Of a DNA stretch of 37,884 nt, positions 24,480 through 32,511 are shown in pieces. The position numbers and the translations under genes are program-made. This stretch comes from Candidatus Poribacteria bacterium (lineage in GTDB: Bacteria > Poribacteria > WGA-4E > WGA-3G): the NCBI GenBank assembly GCA_026702755.1, contig JAPPBX010000118.1, forward strand, positions 1 through 37,884, written 5' to 3'. Under the pieces are notes generated by a model, which was not told where the DNA came from, made no database searches, and saw only the letters and a list, made by a program, of their open reading frames with translations. Each line of letters starts with the position of its first letter. Within the stretch, counting starts at the first letter, position 1.

Positions 24480-24507
24480 TTGACAAAACCCCGAACAGTC
24501 TTATAAT
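24480..24507 (+). promoter_or_regulatory. Consensus promoter of the plus-strand Gfo/Idh/MocA gene
   Basis: TTGACA (24480-24485), 16 bases, TATAAT (24502-24507). Both hexamers are perfect. The -35 is 20 bases from the -35 of the divergent promoter, so a regulator bound between them could govern both genes. Start predicted near 24514 with a leader of about 97 bases. Confidence 0.82.
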
Positions 24508-24521
24508 AATATAGAAAATCG

Positions 24522-24573
24522 CTGTAGGGTGTTACGAGCAAGCGCAAATTTCAACTGCGAGTCTTCCCTATAG
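24522..24573 (+). promoter_or_regulatory. Possible leader hairpin ahead of the plus-strand Gfo/Idh/MocA gene
   Basis: CTGTAGGG (24522-24529) can pair with CCCTATAG (24566-24573), one G-T wobble, enclosing a smaller GCGCA/TGCG pairing. It would form in the 5' leader of the transcript. No known riboswitch is recognised. Confidence 0.3.
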
Positions 24574-24610
24574 GCGAAATCAAACTTCATCTATTGGAAG
24601 GAAGAATAAA

Positions 24611-25690
24611 ATGGCATTAAAAGTTGGCGTTGTCGGCATGAGTGGCATTGGGAATAATCACGCAAATTGCCATGCGAATGACGACTTAGCGGAACTGGTT
24701 GCGGTGTGCGATATTGTGAAAGAGCGTGCGGACAGCGCGGCGGAACGTCTTGGTGTAAAGGCATATTATAGCGTCGCTGATATGATCGACGGCGAACCCG
24801 ATCTGGACATCGTTGATGTCGGTACTGGCGGGAATGAGAACGGAAGTTGGCACTATGAACCGACGATGGAAGCTCTCGATAACGGGAAGCACGTGCTCGT
24901 CGAGAAACCGATTTCTAACGACATCGGGCAAGCACGGGAGATGGTAGCAAAAGCCACGGAAGAAGATCTCTATCTCGGCTGTAATCTGAACCACTATTTC
25001 ACACCGCCCGCGGAGCAAGCGAAGAAATATATCGACGAGGGACATATCGGGGAGCAGGTTTATTGTCTTCACAAAATGGGGTTTGCTGGCGGTGAATTTA
25101 ACTACAGCTACTCAAAAGCTCCACGTTCTGATGGGTTTCCCTACTTCCATGTGAAAGCCTTCCTGGCACACCCGTTCAGTGTAATGCGCCATTTCTGCGG
25201 TGATGTGACGCACGTTCAAGCCTTTATGAACCGTCCTCATTTTAGACGCGGTGCTGGAGATGTGATGGTCTCCATTAACAGTATACACCTTCGTTTTGAG
25301 AACGGGTGTATCGGTTACCTGTTGAGCCAACGTGGTGATGCTACGTTCGGTCTCGGTGGTTGGTGGAGCGTCGAACTTGCAGGTACACGTGGTACCTTCT
25401 GCATTGAAAACTGTATCGAGAAGGTCACCTATTGGTCTTCCCCGGGTGCCCCTGATTTCTCTGGTGAGCCTATTGTTACCGAGTCCGGCATCAGTGACTT
25501 CGGTCAAACCTTCCCACTGAGAATTCATGCGTTTTTAGAAGACATCACGAATGGTGTACCGAAAGAGCAGCTGCGTGCCTCCGGTAGAGATGCCCTCGCC
25601 ACGCTTGAATACACTTGGGCAGCGATGGAGTCTTATGAACAGGGTGGTATCGTAGTCCGTCCGCATCCACTTCCGCCGTTAAAAGGGTAA
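24611..25690 (+). CDS. Gfo/Idh/MocA family oxidoreductase
   Basis: A protein of 359 residues with the NAD(P) loop VGMSGIGNNH (8-17) and an intact E98-K99-P100 in KHVLVEKPIS, followed by the alpha/beta C-terminal domain. Such enzymes oxidise or reduce hydroxyls of sugars, inositols or related compounds; substrate unknown. GGAAGGAAG stands before the ATG. A TIM-barrel isomerase gene follows after 49 bases, a pairing typical of inositol- or uncommon-sugar catabolism. Confidence 0.92.
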   Translation: MALKVGVVGMSGIGNNHANCHANDDLAELVAVCDIVKERADSAAERLGVKAYYSVADMIDGEPDLDIVDVGTGGNENGSWHYEPTMEALDNGKHVLVEKPISNDIGQAREMVAKATEEDLYLGCNLNHYFTPPAEQAKKYIDEGHIGEQVYCLHKMGFAGGEFNYSYSKAPRSDGFPYFHVKAFLAHPFSVMRHFCGDVTHVQAFMNRPHFRRGAGDVMVSINSIHLRFENGCIGYLLSQRGDATFGLGGWWSVELAGTRGTFCIENCIEKVTYWSSPGAPDFSGEPIVTESGISDFGQTFPLRIHAFLEDITNGVPKEQLRASGRDALATLEYTWAAMESYEQGGIVVRPHPLPPLKG

Positions 25691-25739
25691 TTGCAGAGAA
25701 AGCAACGCAATATCCATCCCTACAAAAGGAGAATTACAT

Positions 25740-26537
25740 TTGAAATTAGGAGCAAATTCGGTGCTGTTCGGCGGTTACGACATGGAAACCGCCTTCAAGC
25801 ACATCGCTATGGCTGGTTACGATGGCATTGAACTCTCAGCGATTGACGGGATGAGCCAACACCTCGTCCTTGCAAACTGGCAAGAACTCGCTAACGACAT
25901 TAAGGGTTTCGCAAAAACGTACGAAGTGGAGTTGTTAGCAATGGAGCAGCCCTCACGCGACCCAGAAAGAATGGAGCTTGCATTTCAAGCGGCAGCTGAG
26001 ATAGGTGTCCCGATTATCAACTGCGGTCCCGGTGGAGCATCCGACGATGAATCTGCGTGGCCCGAAGTGGTCGATTCATTGGGTAGTCTCTCTGAACGTG
26101 CGGAACACTATGGCGTGACGCTCTGTGTTAAGGCACATGTCGGTGCAAGCATCTATAATACACCGACGACGCTCCGCATCATGGAAGCGATTTCGTCGCC
26201 AGCGTTTGGAATTGATATGGACCCGTCTCATATCCATCGAGCGGATGAAAATCCTGTGGAGGCGATCGCTGCTGTGATTTCGCGCGTCAAACACGTGCAT
26301 ATCCGCGATTGCAAGGGAATGGAACGGGGTCCCGGTGTCCCTGAATTGCAGGCGAACGGACGCGGGAACATCGACCTCGTCGGTTATATTCGCGTCCTGC
26401 ATGAAAACGGTTATACCGGTCCGTTGAACCTTGAAGTGATCGGTGCGAAAGAGTATAGTTTAGAACAGTGCTGCACGATTGCTGCAGAGTCGCGTGGACA
26501 CATGCAAGCGTGTCTGCAAGCGTGCGGTGCACGTTAA
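25740..26537 (+). CDS. Sugar phosphate isomerase/epimerase (xylose isomerase-like TIM barrel)
   Basis: A protein of 265 residues of the AP-endonuclease-2/xylose isomerase-like fold. It starts with TTG at 25740, supported by AAAAGGAG 8 bases upstream. Likely metal or substrate residues are D159/D161 and H164 (FGIDMDPSHIH), H187 (KHVHIRD) and E232 (LNLEVIG). The first metal-binding Glu of the family aligns with K131 in TLCVKAHVG, so metal binding may differ. Probably works with the preceding oxidoreductase. Substrate unknown. Confidence 0.9.
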   Translation: MKLGANSVLFGGYDMETAFKHIAMAGYDGIELSAIDGMSQHLVLANWQELANDIKGFAKTYEVELLAMEQPSRDPERMELAFQAAAEIGVPIINCGPGGASDDESAWPEVVDSLGSLSERAEHYGVTLCVKAHVGASIYNTPTTLRIMEAISSPAFGIDMDPSHIHRADENPVEAIAAVISRVKHVHIRDCKGMERGPGVPELQANGRGNIDLVGYIRVLHENGYTGPLNLEVIGAKEYSLEQCCTIAAESRGHMQACLQACGAR

Positions 26538-26549
26538 TTCACGAATTTA

Positions 26550-26574
26550 GTAGGCGGGTTAGCAGCCTGCCTAC
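26550..26574. repeat. Intergenic hairpin after the isomerase gene
   Basis: GTAGGC (26550-26555) pairs with GCCTAC (26569-26574), with a partial GG/CC continuation inside. It lies 13 bases after the isomerase stop; no T-run follows, so it is grouped with the dispersed intergenic hairpins rather than called a terminator. Confidence 0.5.
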
Positions 26575-26710
26575 TCGCAAAACTTTCTGGTCGTATACTA
26601 AAGTGCCTGCGATATGAACGATCCACTATGAACCTGTGGTAAAAGCAACGCTATTTTTTGTAAGTGGCAACCTGGGTTAAATATAAAATATAAAAGGAAG
26701 GAGAAAAGCG

Positions 26711-27769
26711 ATGAAAGGTAGAGGATTGTTGACCATGCTTCTAATGTGCATCGTTTGCTTGGGTTGTGGATCTGAGAAAACTTCGGTGAAGGTTTCGGAG
26801 GAAGCTAAGGACTACAACAGTCGTGGGTTGGCAAAGGCAAAAAGCGGTGAATACATGGAGGCAATTGAGATGTATAATGCAGCCATCCGATTGGCTCCTA
26901 ATTACGCAGCTGCCTACAACAATCGGGGAGTCGCAAAGAAAAGGCTCGGTGGATACCAAGGTGCAATCGCCGACTATGACGCTGCGATACGTTTGGATCC
27001 GAGCTTGGGGACACCTTACAACAACCGTGGGATTGTAAAGAAAAACCTTGGAGAATATAAGGAAGCGATCGCCGACTATGATACCGCTATTCGCCTGAAA
27101 CCGAATTACGTAAACGCCCATTACAATCGCGGGGCTGCGAAGGCAAAACTCAATCAACACGAAGCGGCAATCACGGACTATGATACCGCCATTCGACTCA
27201 ATCCTAAGTATACCAAAGCCTACTTCAGTCGGGGCGTATCTAAAGCAGATCTTGGTGAATACGAAGCAGCGATTGCGGATTACAATACCACTATTCAGAT
27301 GAACTCGGGTGCTGCAACTGCCTACTACAACCGAGGAAACATCAAGAGTAAACTGGGTCAACATAAAGCGGCGATCACAGATTATGACACTGCCATTGAA
27401 CTTGCCCGTAAGAATGATGGTGCTGTTGCATACTTCAATCGTGCGATAGCAAAAGCAGATATCGGTGAATACGAAGCAGCAACTGTTGACTATGATACCG
27501 CCATTCGGCTGGACCCGCATGATGCAGGTGCGTACTTCGGTCGCGGATTGGCGAAGAGTGCTCTTAACAAGACTTCAGAAGCGAAACAGGATTTCCAAAC
27601 CGCCTTGAAATTCGCAACACAGGCGAACAATGCAGAACTAAAAGATGATATTGAAGATTTTTTAGGTCAAGGTGACTCAAATTCCAAAGGGGCACAAGTA
27701 GATATAGAACTGAAAGATGATGTTGAGGACTTTCTACGCCAATTTACAGTAAAATCGGAAACTATGTGA
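26711..27769 (+). CDS. TPR-repeat lipoprotein
   Basis: A protein of 352 residues. The hydrophobic N-terminus ends in CLGC (probable lipidation at Cys19, although -3 is Cys rather than the usual Leu). Eight 34-residue tetratricopeptide repeats fill about 33-305 with the consensus YNNRGxAKxxLGxYxxAI and ADYDTAIRLxP. The C-terminal tail contains a short internal duplication, ELKDDIEDFL and ELKDDVEDFL, joined by a polar linker. It is likely a protein-interaction scaffold on the periplasmic face of a membrane. AAGGAAGGAG precedes the ATG. Confidence 0.9.
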   Translation: MKGRGLLTMLLMCIVCLGCGSEKTSVKVSEEAKDYNSRGLAKAKSGEYMEAIEMYNAAIRLAPNYAAAYNNRGVAKKRLGGYQGAIADYDAAIRLDPSLGTPYNNRGIVKKNLGEYKEAIADYDTAIRLKPNYVNAHYNRGAAKAKLNQHEAAITDYDTAIRLNPKYTKAYFSRGVSKADLGEYEAAIADYNTTIQMNSGAATAYYNRGNIKSKLGQHKAAITDYDTAIELARKNDGAVAYFNRAIAKADIGEYEAATVDYDTAIRLDPHDAGAYFGRGLAKSALNKTSEAKQDFQTALKFATQANNAELKDDIEDFLGQGDSNSKGAQVDIELKDDVEDFLRQFTVKSETM

Positions 27770-27798
27770 ACACTTTGAGAAGTTACCCGCCTTCTCCG

Positions 27799-27828
27799 TT
27801 ATCAGAACTGAAGTTGGATTTCTGATAA
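27799..27828. repeat. Inverted repeat at the convergent end of TPR and PhyH genes
   Basis: TTATCAGA (27799-27806) and TCTGATAA (27821-27828) are perfect 8-bp arms with a 14-base loop; the element includes the stop codon and last codons of the PhyH gene. The arms share TTATCAG/CTGATAA with the element at 1561-1622. Confidence 0.45.
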
Positions 27829-28599
27829 GGGAATGCCACTGTTAAACATCTGTACCGGTGGAATTTCCTCCTCTATTTCTGCCAATCCGCATAGCCAGTT
27901 CCATGTCAATTCACCCCTGCGCCGGTCGCGATAGGATTCTATTTCCGTTACGTATGGGTGCCTTCCTTGGTGTTGGTAAGGTGGAATTTCATCGGAATCC
28001 CGTACCCAATCCCGTTTGGGCACCGTGGTACGGAAGTAGGAAAATTTAATCATCCCCCGTTTATCGTCATTGAGTTTTGGACCCGCTTTATGCCAAATGC
28101 CATAACGGGTCATCGCGACGGTGCCTGCTGGAACGGTGAGTGAGAGTTGTCCGAGAATATCGCCGTAGTGAGCGATCGCCTCTCTATCCACGAGTCGATG
28201 ATGGGAACCCGGCAATATCATTGTCGGTCCATCTTCAATTTTCACCTCTTTGGGGTAGTAATAACATTGGAGATGTGTGATCCCGTATCCGTATTCGGTG
28301 ATCCCGTCGGAGTGCCACGTTTGCCCGCGGTGTGCGGCTTCAAAAAGATGATGATGTGCGCTCGTGGGCACGAGAAAATTCTCGCCCAGCAGTGAACGGA
28401 CTACACCAGCCACTTCTGGGTGTAGTAGGACGTTCCGGCGGAATTCATCTGTAAGAACGAAGTCGTTGAGATGTCCACCCTGTACCGATTCACACTCCCG
28501 ATTGAAGTCGACATCAATAATGTTTTCCAATGTGATATAGCCGTTATGGATAAACTGCATGACATCGTGATCATTTAGCGTTGGTTCAATGTTAATCAT
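27802..28599 (-). CDS. Phytanoyl-CoA dioxygenase (PhyH) family protein
   Basis: A non-haem Fe(II)/2-oxoglutarate oxygenase of 265 residues. The iron triad is H96 and D98 in QTWHSDG and the distal H170 in RYGIWHKAGP; a basic residue shortly after (K180/R181) may bind 2-oxoglutarate. The family hydroxylates varied small molecules and is greatly expanded in Poribacteria; substrate unknown. AAAGGA lies 8 bases before the ATG. It starts 12 bases after the small gene at 28612, so the two are co-transcribed. Confidence 0.92.
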   Translation of the reverse strand: MINIEPTLNDHDVMQFIHNGYITLENIIDVDFNRECESVQGGHLNDFVLTDEFRRNVLLHPEVAGVVRSLLGENFLVPTSAHHHLFEAAHRGQTWHSDGITEYGYGITHLQCYYYPKEVKIEDGPTMILPGSHHRLVDREAIAHYGDILGQLSLTVPAGTVAMTRYGIWHKAGPKLNDDKRGMIKFSYFRTTVPKRDWVRDSDEIPPYQHQGRHPYVTEIESYRDRRRGELTWNWLCGLAEIEEEIPPVQMFNSGIPLSEIQLQF

Positions 28600-28611
28600 C
28601 GCGTTTTTCCT

Positions 28612-29004
28612 TTATACAAGCTTTTCCAAAATGAACTCATAAGTAAGATAGGCGTTGTCAACATCCGTAAAGTTGTAGAGTTCAGGACGTGGAAATTGGA
28701 CAATCCTCCATCCGTCGTTAACCGCATCAAGTACTGATGCATAGGGTGCATCTTGGGACGGTAGAACAGGTTCATCGGGTGCGGTTGCGTCGTACAGTGC
28801 CCACCCGCCAAGCGGTGAGCGTAGATTCGTTGATTTAGAATAGAGATAGAGAATCAGTTGATTTTCCGAATTCAAGACTGCAGTTACACGGTGTAGGTCA
28901 GCCTCGGTCAACTCGCCCATATTAAGTTTTTCGATACAATCGTCAAGCCATTCTTTTATCGCTGATTTCACACGAGTTTCCCCCTTCATTACGATTATTA
29001 TCAT
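28612..29004 (-). CDS. Hypothetical protein upstream of PhyH
   Basis: 130 residues from 29004, or 125 from the ATG at 28989 (MKGETRV), which gives a more natural N-terminus; neither has a clear Shine-Dalgarno. An N-terminal helical part (KSAIKEWLDDCIEKL) is followed by strands, with the C-terminal pattern GWRIVQFPRPELYNFTDVDNAYLTYEFILEKLV. No signal peptide. I do not recognise a named family. It forms an operon with the PhyH gene. Confidence 0.72.
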   Translation of the reverse strand: MIIIVMKGETRVKSAIKEWLDDCIEKLNMGELTEADLHRVTAVLNSENQLILYLYSKSTNLRSPLGGWALYDATAPDEPVLPSQDAPYASVLDAVNDGWRIVQFPRPELYNFTDVDNAYLTYEFILEKLV

Positions 29005-29026
29005 TGTAGCAAAAAAACGAAAAATA

Positions 29027-29035
29027 TGGTATAAT
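29027..29035 (+). promoter_or_regulatory. Extended -10 element upstream of the TPR gene
   Basis: TGGTATAAT fits the extended -10 TGnTATAAT exactly. The nearest -35-like word (TTGTAG, 29004-29009) is 20 bases away, so the element would act through the extended -10. It would give a leader of about 190 bases to the ATG at 29235. The rest of 29005-29234 shows no gene. Confidence 0.45.
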
Positions 29036-29234
29036 AGTTGAAGAAAATTGACAATAATAGACTTTCGTGTTCAATTTTTTTAATGGATTTGATCGATTTT
29101 ATAAGACGGGGACAGATAACAGATTACTCCACGATAACCCCCTGCGTTTTCTATTCTTGCTACATCTCTTGAGAAGGTCCTGATGCTCCAAAAATCGTAT
29201 AGAGTTCTAACAAAGGTAAAGGAAGAATTAGGTT

Positions 29235-30644
29235 ATGGCTAAGAAACGTCGGAAGAAAAGAAAAAGACGCGCGAACAAGTCTCCTGAATTCTATAACGCA
29301 ACCGGACTTTCAAAAGCCTCGCGCGGTAGACACATTGAAGCAATTGAAGATTACGAGAAGGCGACCCAACTCAAACCAAATTATGCCGAGGCGTACTATA
29401 ATCGCGGGATGTCAAACATTGCGTTAGAGGAATATGATGATGCGATTGAAGACTTCAATCAAGTTATCGAGTTAAATCCAGAGAACGCTAACGCCTACGT
29501 AGAGCGCGGCCATTCAAGAAACATGATCAGTGAAGAAATCGCCGCTATGGAGGACTGTAATACCGCTATCCGTCTAAAACCCGACTTAGCAGAAGCCTAT
29601 CACGTCCGAGGCGATGTCCATTTTGATTTAGACGATCATGCGTCCGCTATTGAAGACCTTGACGAAGCGATACGTCTCCGACCCGATTACGCCGAGTTAT
29701 ACTATAAGCGCGGTTTTGTAAAGGGCACCATGGAGGACTATGAAGCCGCTATTGCTGACTTTGACGAAGCGATACGCTTAGAACCTACCAATGATGCTGC
29801 TCATCACATGCGTAAAATCGCCATGGAATCATTACAAGAAGACGTTCCAACTGTCATAGGTCCACATCCCACAAATCCGTTGGCCTCTGGTGAGATGCCG
29901 TTTGATTTCTCGAACTTGATTGAACTTGATGAAGAAGAAATAGAAGTATACGAGGCCGCCATTGAAACCGCTAATGAAGCGATACGTTCAAATCCCGAAA
30001 ACATCGAAGCTTACTACAATCGGGCTGTCGCGCAAAACAATCTCGCCAATTTTGAGGATGCTGTCAGCGACTTTGACGAAGCGATACGCCAAAACCCAGA
30101 ATTCGCTGAGGCTTACAACGGTAGAGCTTTCGCTAAGGATAAACTTGAACAAACTGAAGCCGCTATCGCAGACTATGACGAAGCAATTCGACTGAAACCA
30201 GACTATGCCGAGGCATACTTCAATCGAGGACTCATGAAATCTGAACTTGAACAATACGAAGCTGCGATTACAGATTATAATGAGGCAATTCGCCTCAAAC
30301 CAGAGGAGGGGATATTCTACTTCACTCGAGGGCTGATAACCGCCACGCTTGTGGGAGACCCCAACAAAGATAACATTGAAGTATATAAAACTGTTATCGC
30401 TGATTATGATGAAGCAATTCGACTTGAGCCAGATTTCATGCCAGCTCATTTCAGTCGGGTTGCGACGAACGCGATGCTTGGTAGAGAGGATGCCACTGAA
30501 GCAGCCCTTGAACAGATGTTCCAATTTGAAAATCCTTTTACCGATATTTTTCAAAATCCTTTTATAGACACAGATGACACAGAAGATATAGATACAGATC
30601 TTATAGAAATTATAGATATAAAAGATATAGAAGAAGAGGAATAA
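29235..30644 (+). CDS. Cytoplasmic TPR-repeat protein with basic head and acidic tail
   Basis: A protein of 469 residues without a signal peptide. Residues 2-14 are almost all Lys/Arg (AKKRRKKRKRRAN). Two blocks of TPRs follow (about 18-195 and 238-430, some ten units, consensus AIADYDEAIRLKPDYAEAYxNRG), separated by a Pro-rich then acidic linker. The last 30 residues are Asp/Glu/Ile-rich (TDDTEDIDTDLIEIIDIKDI). The charge split suggests binding of nucleic acid or acidic membrane at one end. It shares repeat consensus with the TPR lipoprotein at 26711 but lacks its lipobox. Confidence 0.88.
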   Translation: MAKKRRKKRKRRANKSPEFYNATGLSKASRGRHIEAIEDYEKATQLKPNYAEAYYNRGMSNIALEEYDDAIEDFNQVIELNPENANAYVERGHSRNMISEEIAAMEDCNTAIRLKPDLAEAYHVRGDVHFDLDDHASAIEDLDEAIRLRPDYAELYYKRGFVKGTMEDYEAAIADFDEAIRLEPTNDAAHHMRKIAMESLQEDVPTVIGPHPTNPLASGEMPFDFSNLIELDEEEIEVYEAAIETANEAIRSNPENIEAYYNRAVAQNNLANFEDAVSDFDEAIRQNPEFAEAYNGRAFAKDKLEQTEAAIADYDEAIRLKPDYAEAYFNRGLMKSELEQYEAAITDYNEAIRLKPEEGIFYFTRGLITATLVGDPNKDNIEVYKTVIADYDEAIRLEPDFMPAHFSRVATNAMLGREDATEAALEQMFQFENPFTDIFQNPFIDTDDTEDIDTDLIEIIDIKDIEEEE

Positions 30645-30844
30645 TCAACATTCTAACAGCATTATGTGGATGCGAAATTTGGTGGATATTTCGGGGAAAT
30701 CGTGGCAAAATTACCAAAACTGAGATGTGAGTTTTAAGGCGTTGTTTTTCTACATGTTTCGAGTACACGCGTCTGCTCGATTTTTGAGTTTGCCGCCTTA
30801 ATTGGCATAGGTGTACACTAAAACTGCCAAAGGAAAGGGTTATC

Positions 30845-31684
30845 ATGAGACTGGAAGGAAAAGTTGCGATTGTCGCGGGTGCTGCTTGGGGTGGTATTGG
30901 GGCAGCGACTGCATATAGGTTCGCTTGTGAAGGTGCGAGAGTGGTTGTCAACACGCGCCGCCGCGAGCAGAAACTTGTTGAAACTGTAAACCGCATTCAA
31001 GATGCTGGCGGACAAGCAGTCGCTGTCATGGGAGATGTCGCTGATGAAACGACTTGGCAGACGCTCGTCAAAACTGCCTTGTCGAACTATGGTAAGATAA
31101 CAACCCTTGTCCATAACGCTGCCCACTCCTACACCAAAAAAGCGATTGAATTCACGCACGAAGAGTGGAATGAGAGCCTTGGTGTGACGCTGGGCGGGCC
31201 GTGGCTCGGCGCAAAGTATTGTATTCCAGAAATGATTCGTAACGGTGGGGGTGCTTTGGTCTTCATCTCTACGGTCAACGCCACAATTACAAATCCGGGA
31301 TTTGGACTTTATGGCGCAGGAAAAGGGGGGTTGAACGCTTTGACGCGTAGTATTGCGCTTGATTACGGCAGAGAGGGTATCCGAGCGAATGCTATCGCTC
31401 CTGGACAGATTGTCGGTGAACGCGGTGAAGCCTCTCTCGCTGAGGATACACTGGAGGAACAAGCCTCTCGTGATTGCTATCCGATTGGACGCTACGGGAA
31501 ACCCGAAGACATTGCTAACGCTGCGCTTTTCTTGGCATCTGATGAGGCGGACTTCGTTACGGGCATCGTCTTGACTGCCGATGGTGGCTTAACCCTTCAG
31601 TCGCCAGAAGCACTCGTGCGCCCATCTTTCCGTCTCCGTTGGAGAGACGATATTCTCGTTCCGCAATCGAAAAAGGATACGTAG
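30845..31684 (+). CDS. SDR family oxidoreductase
   Basis: A short-chain dehydrogenase of 279 residues. The cofactor loop is AGAAWGGIG (11-19), NAAH (91-94) stands for the usual NNAG, and the catalytic residues are S142, Y156 and K160 (YGAGK), with VTGIVLTADGG near the end. A basic C-terminal extension of about 25 residues (RPSFRLRWRDDILVPQSKKDT) follows the core. Substrate unknown. A terminator-like hairpin lies 17 bases after the stop. Confidence 0.92.
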   Translation: MRLEGKVAIVAGAAWGGIGAATAYRFACEGARVVVNTRRREQKLVETVNRIQDAGGQAVAVMGDVADETTWQTLVKTALSNYGKITTLVHNAAHSYTKKAIEFTHEEWNESLGVTLGGPWLGAKYCIPEMIRNGGGALVFISTVNATITNPGFGLYGAGKGGLNALTRSIALDYGREGIRANAIAPGQIVGERGEASLAEDTLEEQASRDCYPIGRYGKPEDIANAALFLASDEADFVTGIVLTADGGLTLQSPEALVRPSFRLRWRDDILVPQSKKDT

Positions 31685-31700
31685 GACAATTTTATAAAAG

Positions 31701-31724
31701 TAGGCACCCGTGCCTATGCTTTTT
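31701..31724 (+). terminator. Short terminator-like hairpin after the SDR gene
   Basis: TAGGCA (31701-31706) and TGCCTA (31711-31716) with loop CCCG, followed after three bases by TTTTT (31720-31724). The stem is short, so termination may be partial. The Shine-Dalgarno of the next gene begins right after it. Confidence 0.5.
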
Positions 31725-31737
31725 CAGGAGATACGAA

Positions 31738-32454
31738 ATGTGTGGACGATTTACGCTTGCAAGCGATACTGAAGCACTAAGTCAAACTTTCTTCAACTTT
31801 GACGTACCGGTGAACTTGTCCCCGCGCTACAATATTTCACCGACACAAGATATAGCTGTTATTGCAAATACATCGACTGATACAGTGGAATCCGTAGATG
31901 CGAAACAGGTAGAATTTTTTCATTGGGGACTCATTCCGTTTTGGGCGAAAGATCCGAAGATTGGAAACAGAATGATTAACGCCCGTTCGGAAACGCTTTC
32001 GGAAAAACCCTCCTTCCGAAATGCCTACAAACATAGGAGATGTCTCATCTTAGCCGATGGCTACTACGAATGGCAAAAGATACCCGGTGATAGGTTCAAA
32101 CAACCGGTCTATATCCGTCTTAAATCGCAGAAGCCGTTCGCGCTCGCGGGGTTGTGGGAAACATGGCAGTCGAAGGAAATGGATGAACCGCTCCGTTCCT
32201 GCACTATTATTACATGTCCACCGAACGCTTTGTTAGAAAAAATTCACCATAGGATGCCTGTGATTCTGCCACAAGATGCTTATGCGGAGTGGCTTGTATC
32301 AGATGAACAATCAGCGGATTCGCTTCAACGCCTCCTTATCCCCTATTCTGATGAGGAGATGGAGGCATATCCGGTATCAAGGTTTGTCAACCGTCCTACA
32401 AACGATTCGCCTGAATGCATCGCGCCATTCGAGGCTACACAGTCCTTGAACTGA
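31738..32454 (+). CDS. SOS response-associated peptidase (SRAP/YedK/HMCES family)
   Basis: A protein of 238 residues that crosslinks to abasic sites in single-stranded DNA. The start is fixed by family chemistry: the ATG at 31738 gives MCGRFTL, so removal of Met exposes the catalytic C2, and CAGGAG lies 7 bases upstream; the frame is open further upstream but those codons are not part of the protein. Other active-site residues are N81 (INARSET), E111 (DGYYEW) and H170 (HHRMPVIL). Full length. No SOS box is recognised upstream. Confidence 0.96.
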   Translation: MCGRFTLASDTEALSQTFFNFDVPVNLSPRYNISPTQDIAVIANTSTDTVESVDAKQVEFFHWGLIPFWAKDPKIGNRMINARSETLSEKPSFRNAYKHRRCLILADGYYEWQKIPGDRFKQPVYIRLKSQKPFALAGLWETWQSKEMDEPLRSCTIITCPPNALLEKIHHRMPVILPQDAYAEWLVSDEQSADSLQRLLIPYSDEEMEAYPVSRFVNRPTNDSPECIAPFEATQSLN

Positions 32455-32511
32455 ATGGCTATGAAACCGGCAGAGCGTCCCTAACGCTTGTGCCGAGATA
32501 GGAAAGGAATT

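Noticed and set aside
26741-27520. 259-aa minus-strand ORF opposite the TPR lipoprotein
   Set aside because: Arises from the regular codon pattern of the TPR repeats; the plus strand has signal peptide and eight TPRs.
29988-30554. 188-aa minus-strand ORF opposite the second TPR gene
   Set aside because: Same repeat-driven artefact as in the other TPR gene.
31639-31737. N-terminal extension of the SRAP gene
   Set aside because: SRAP chemistry needs Cys2 directly after the initiator Met, and a good binding site precedes 31738.
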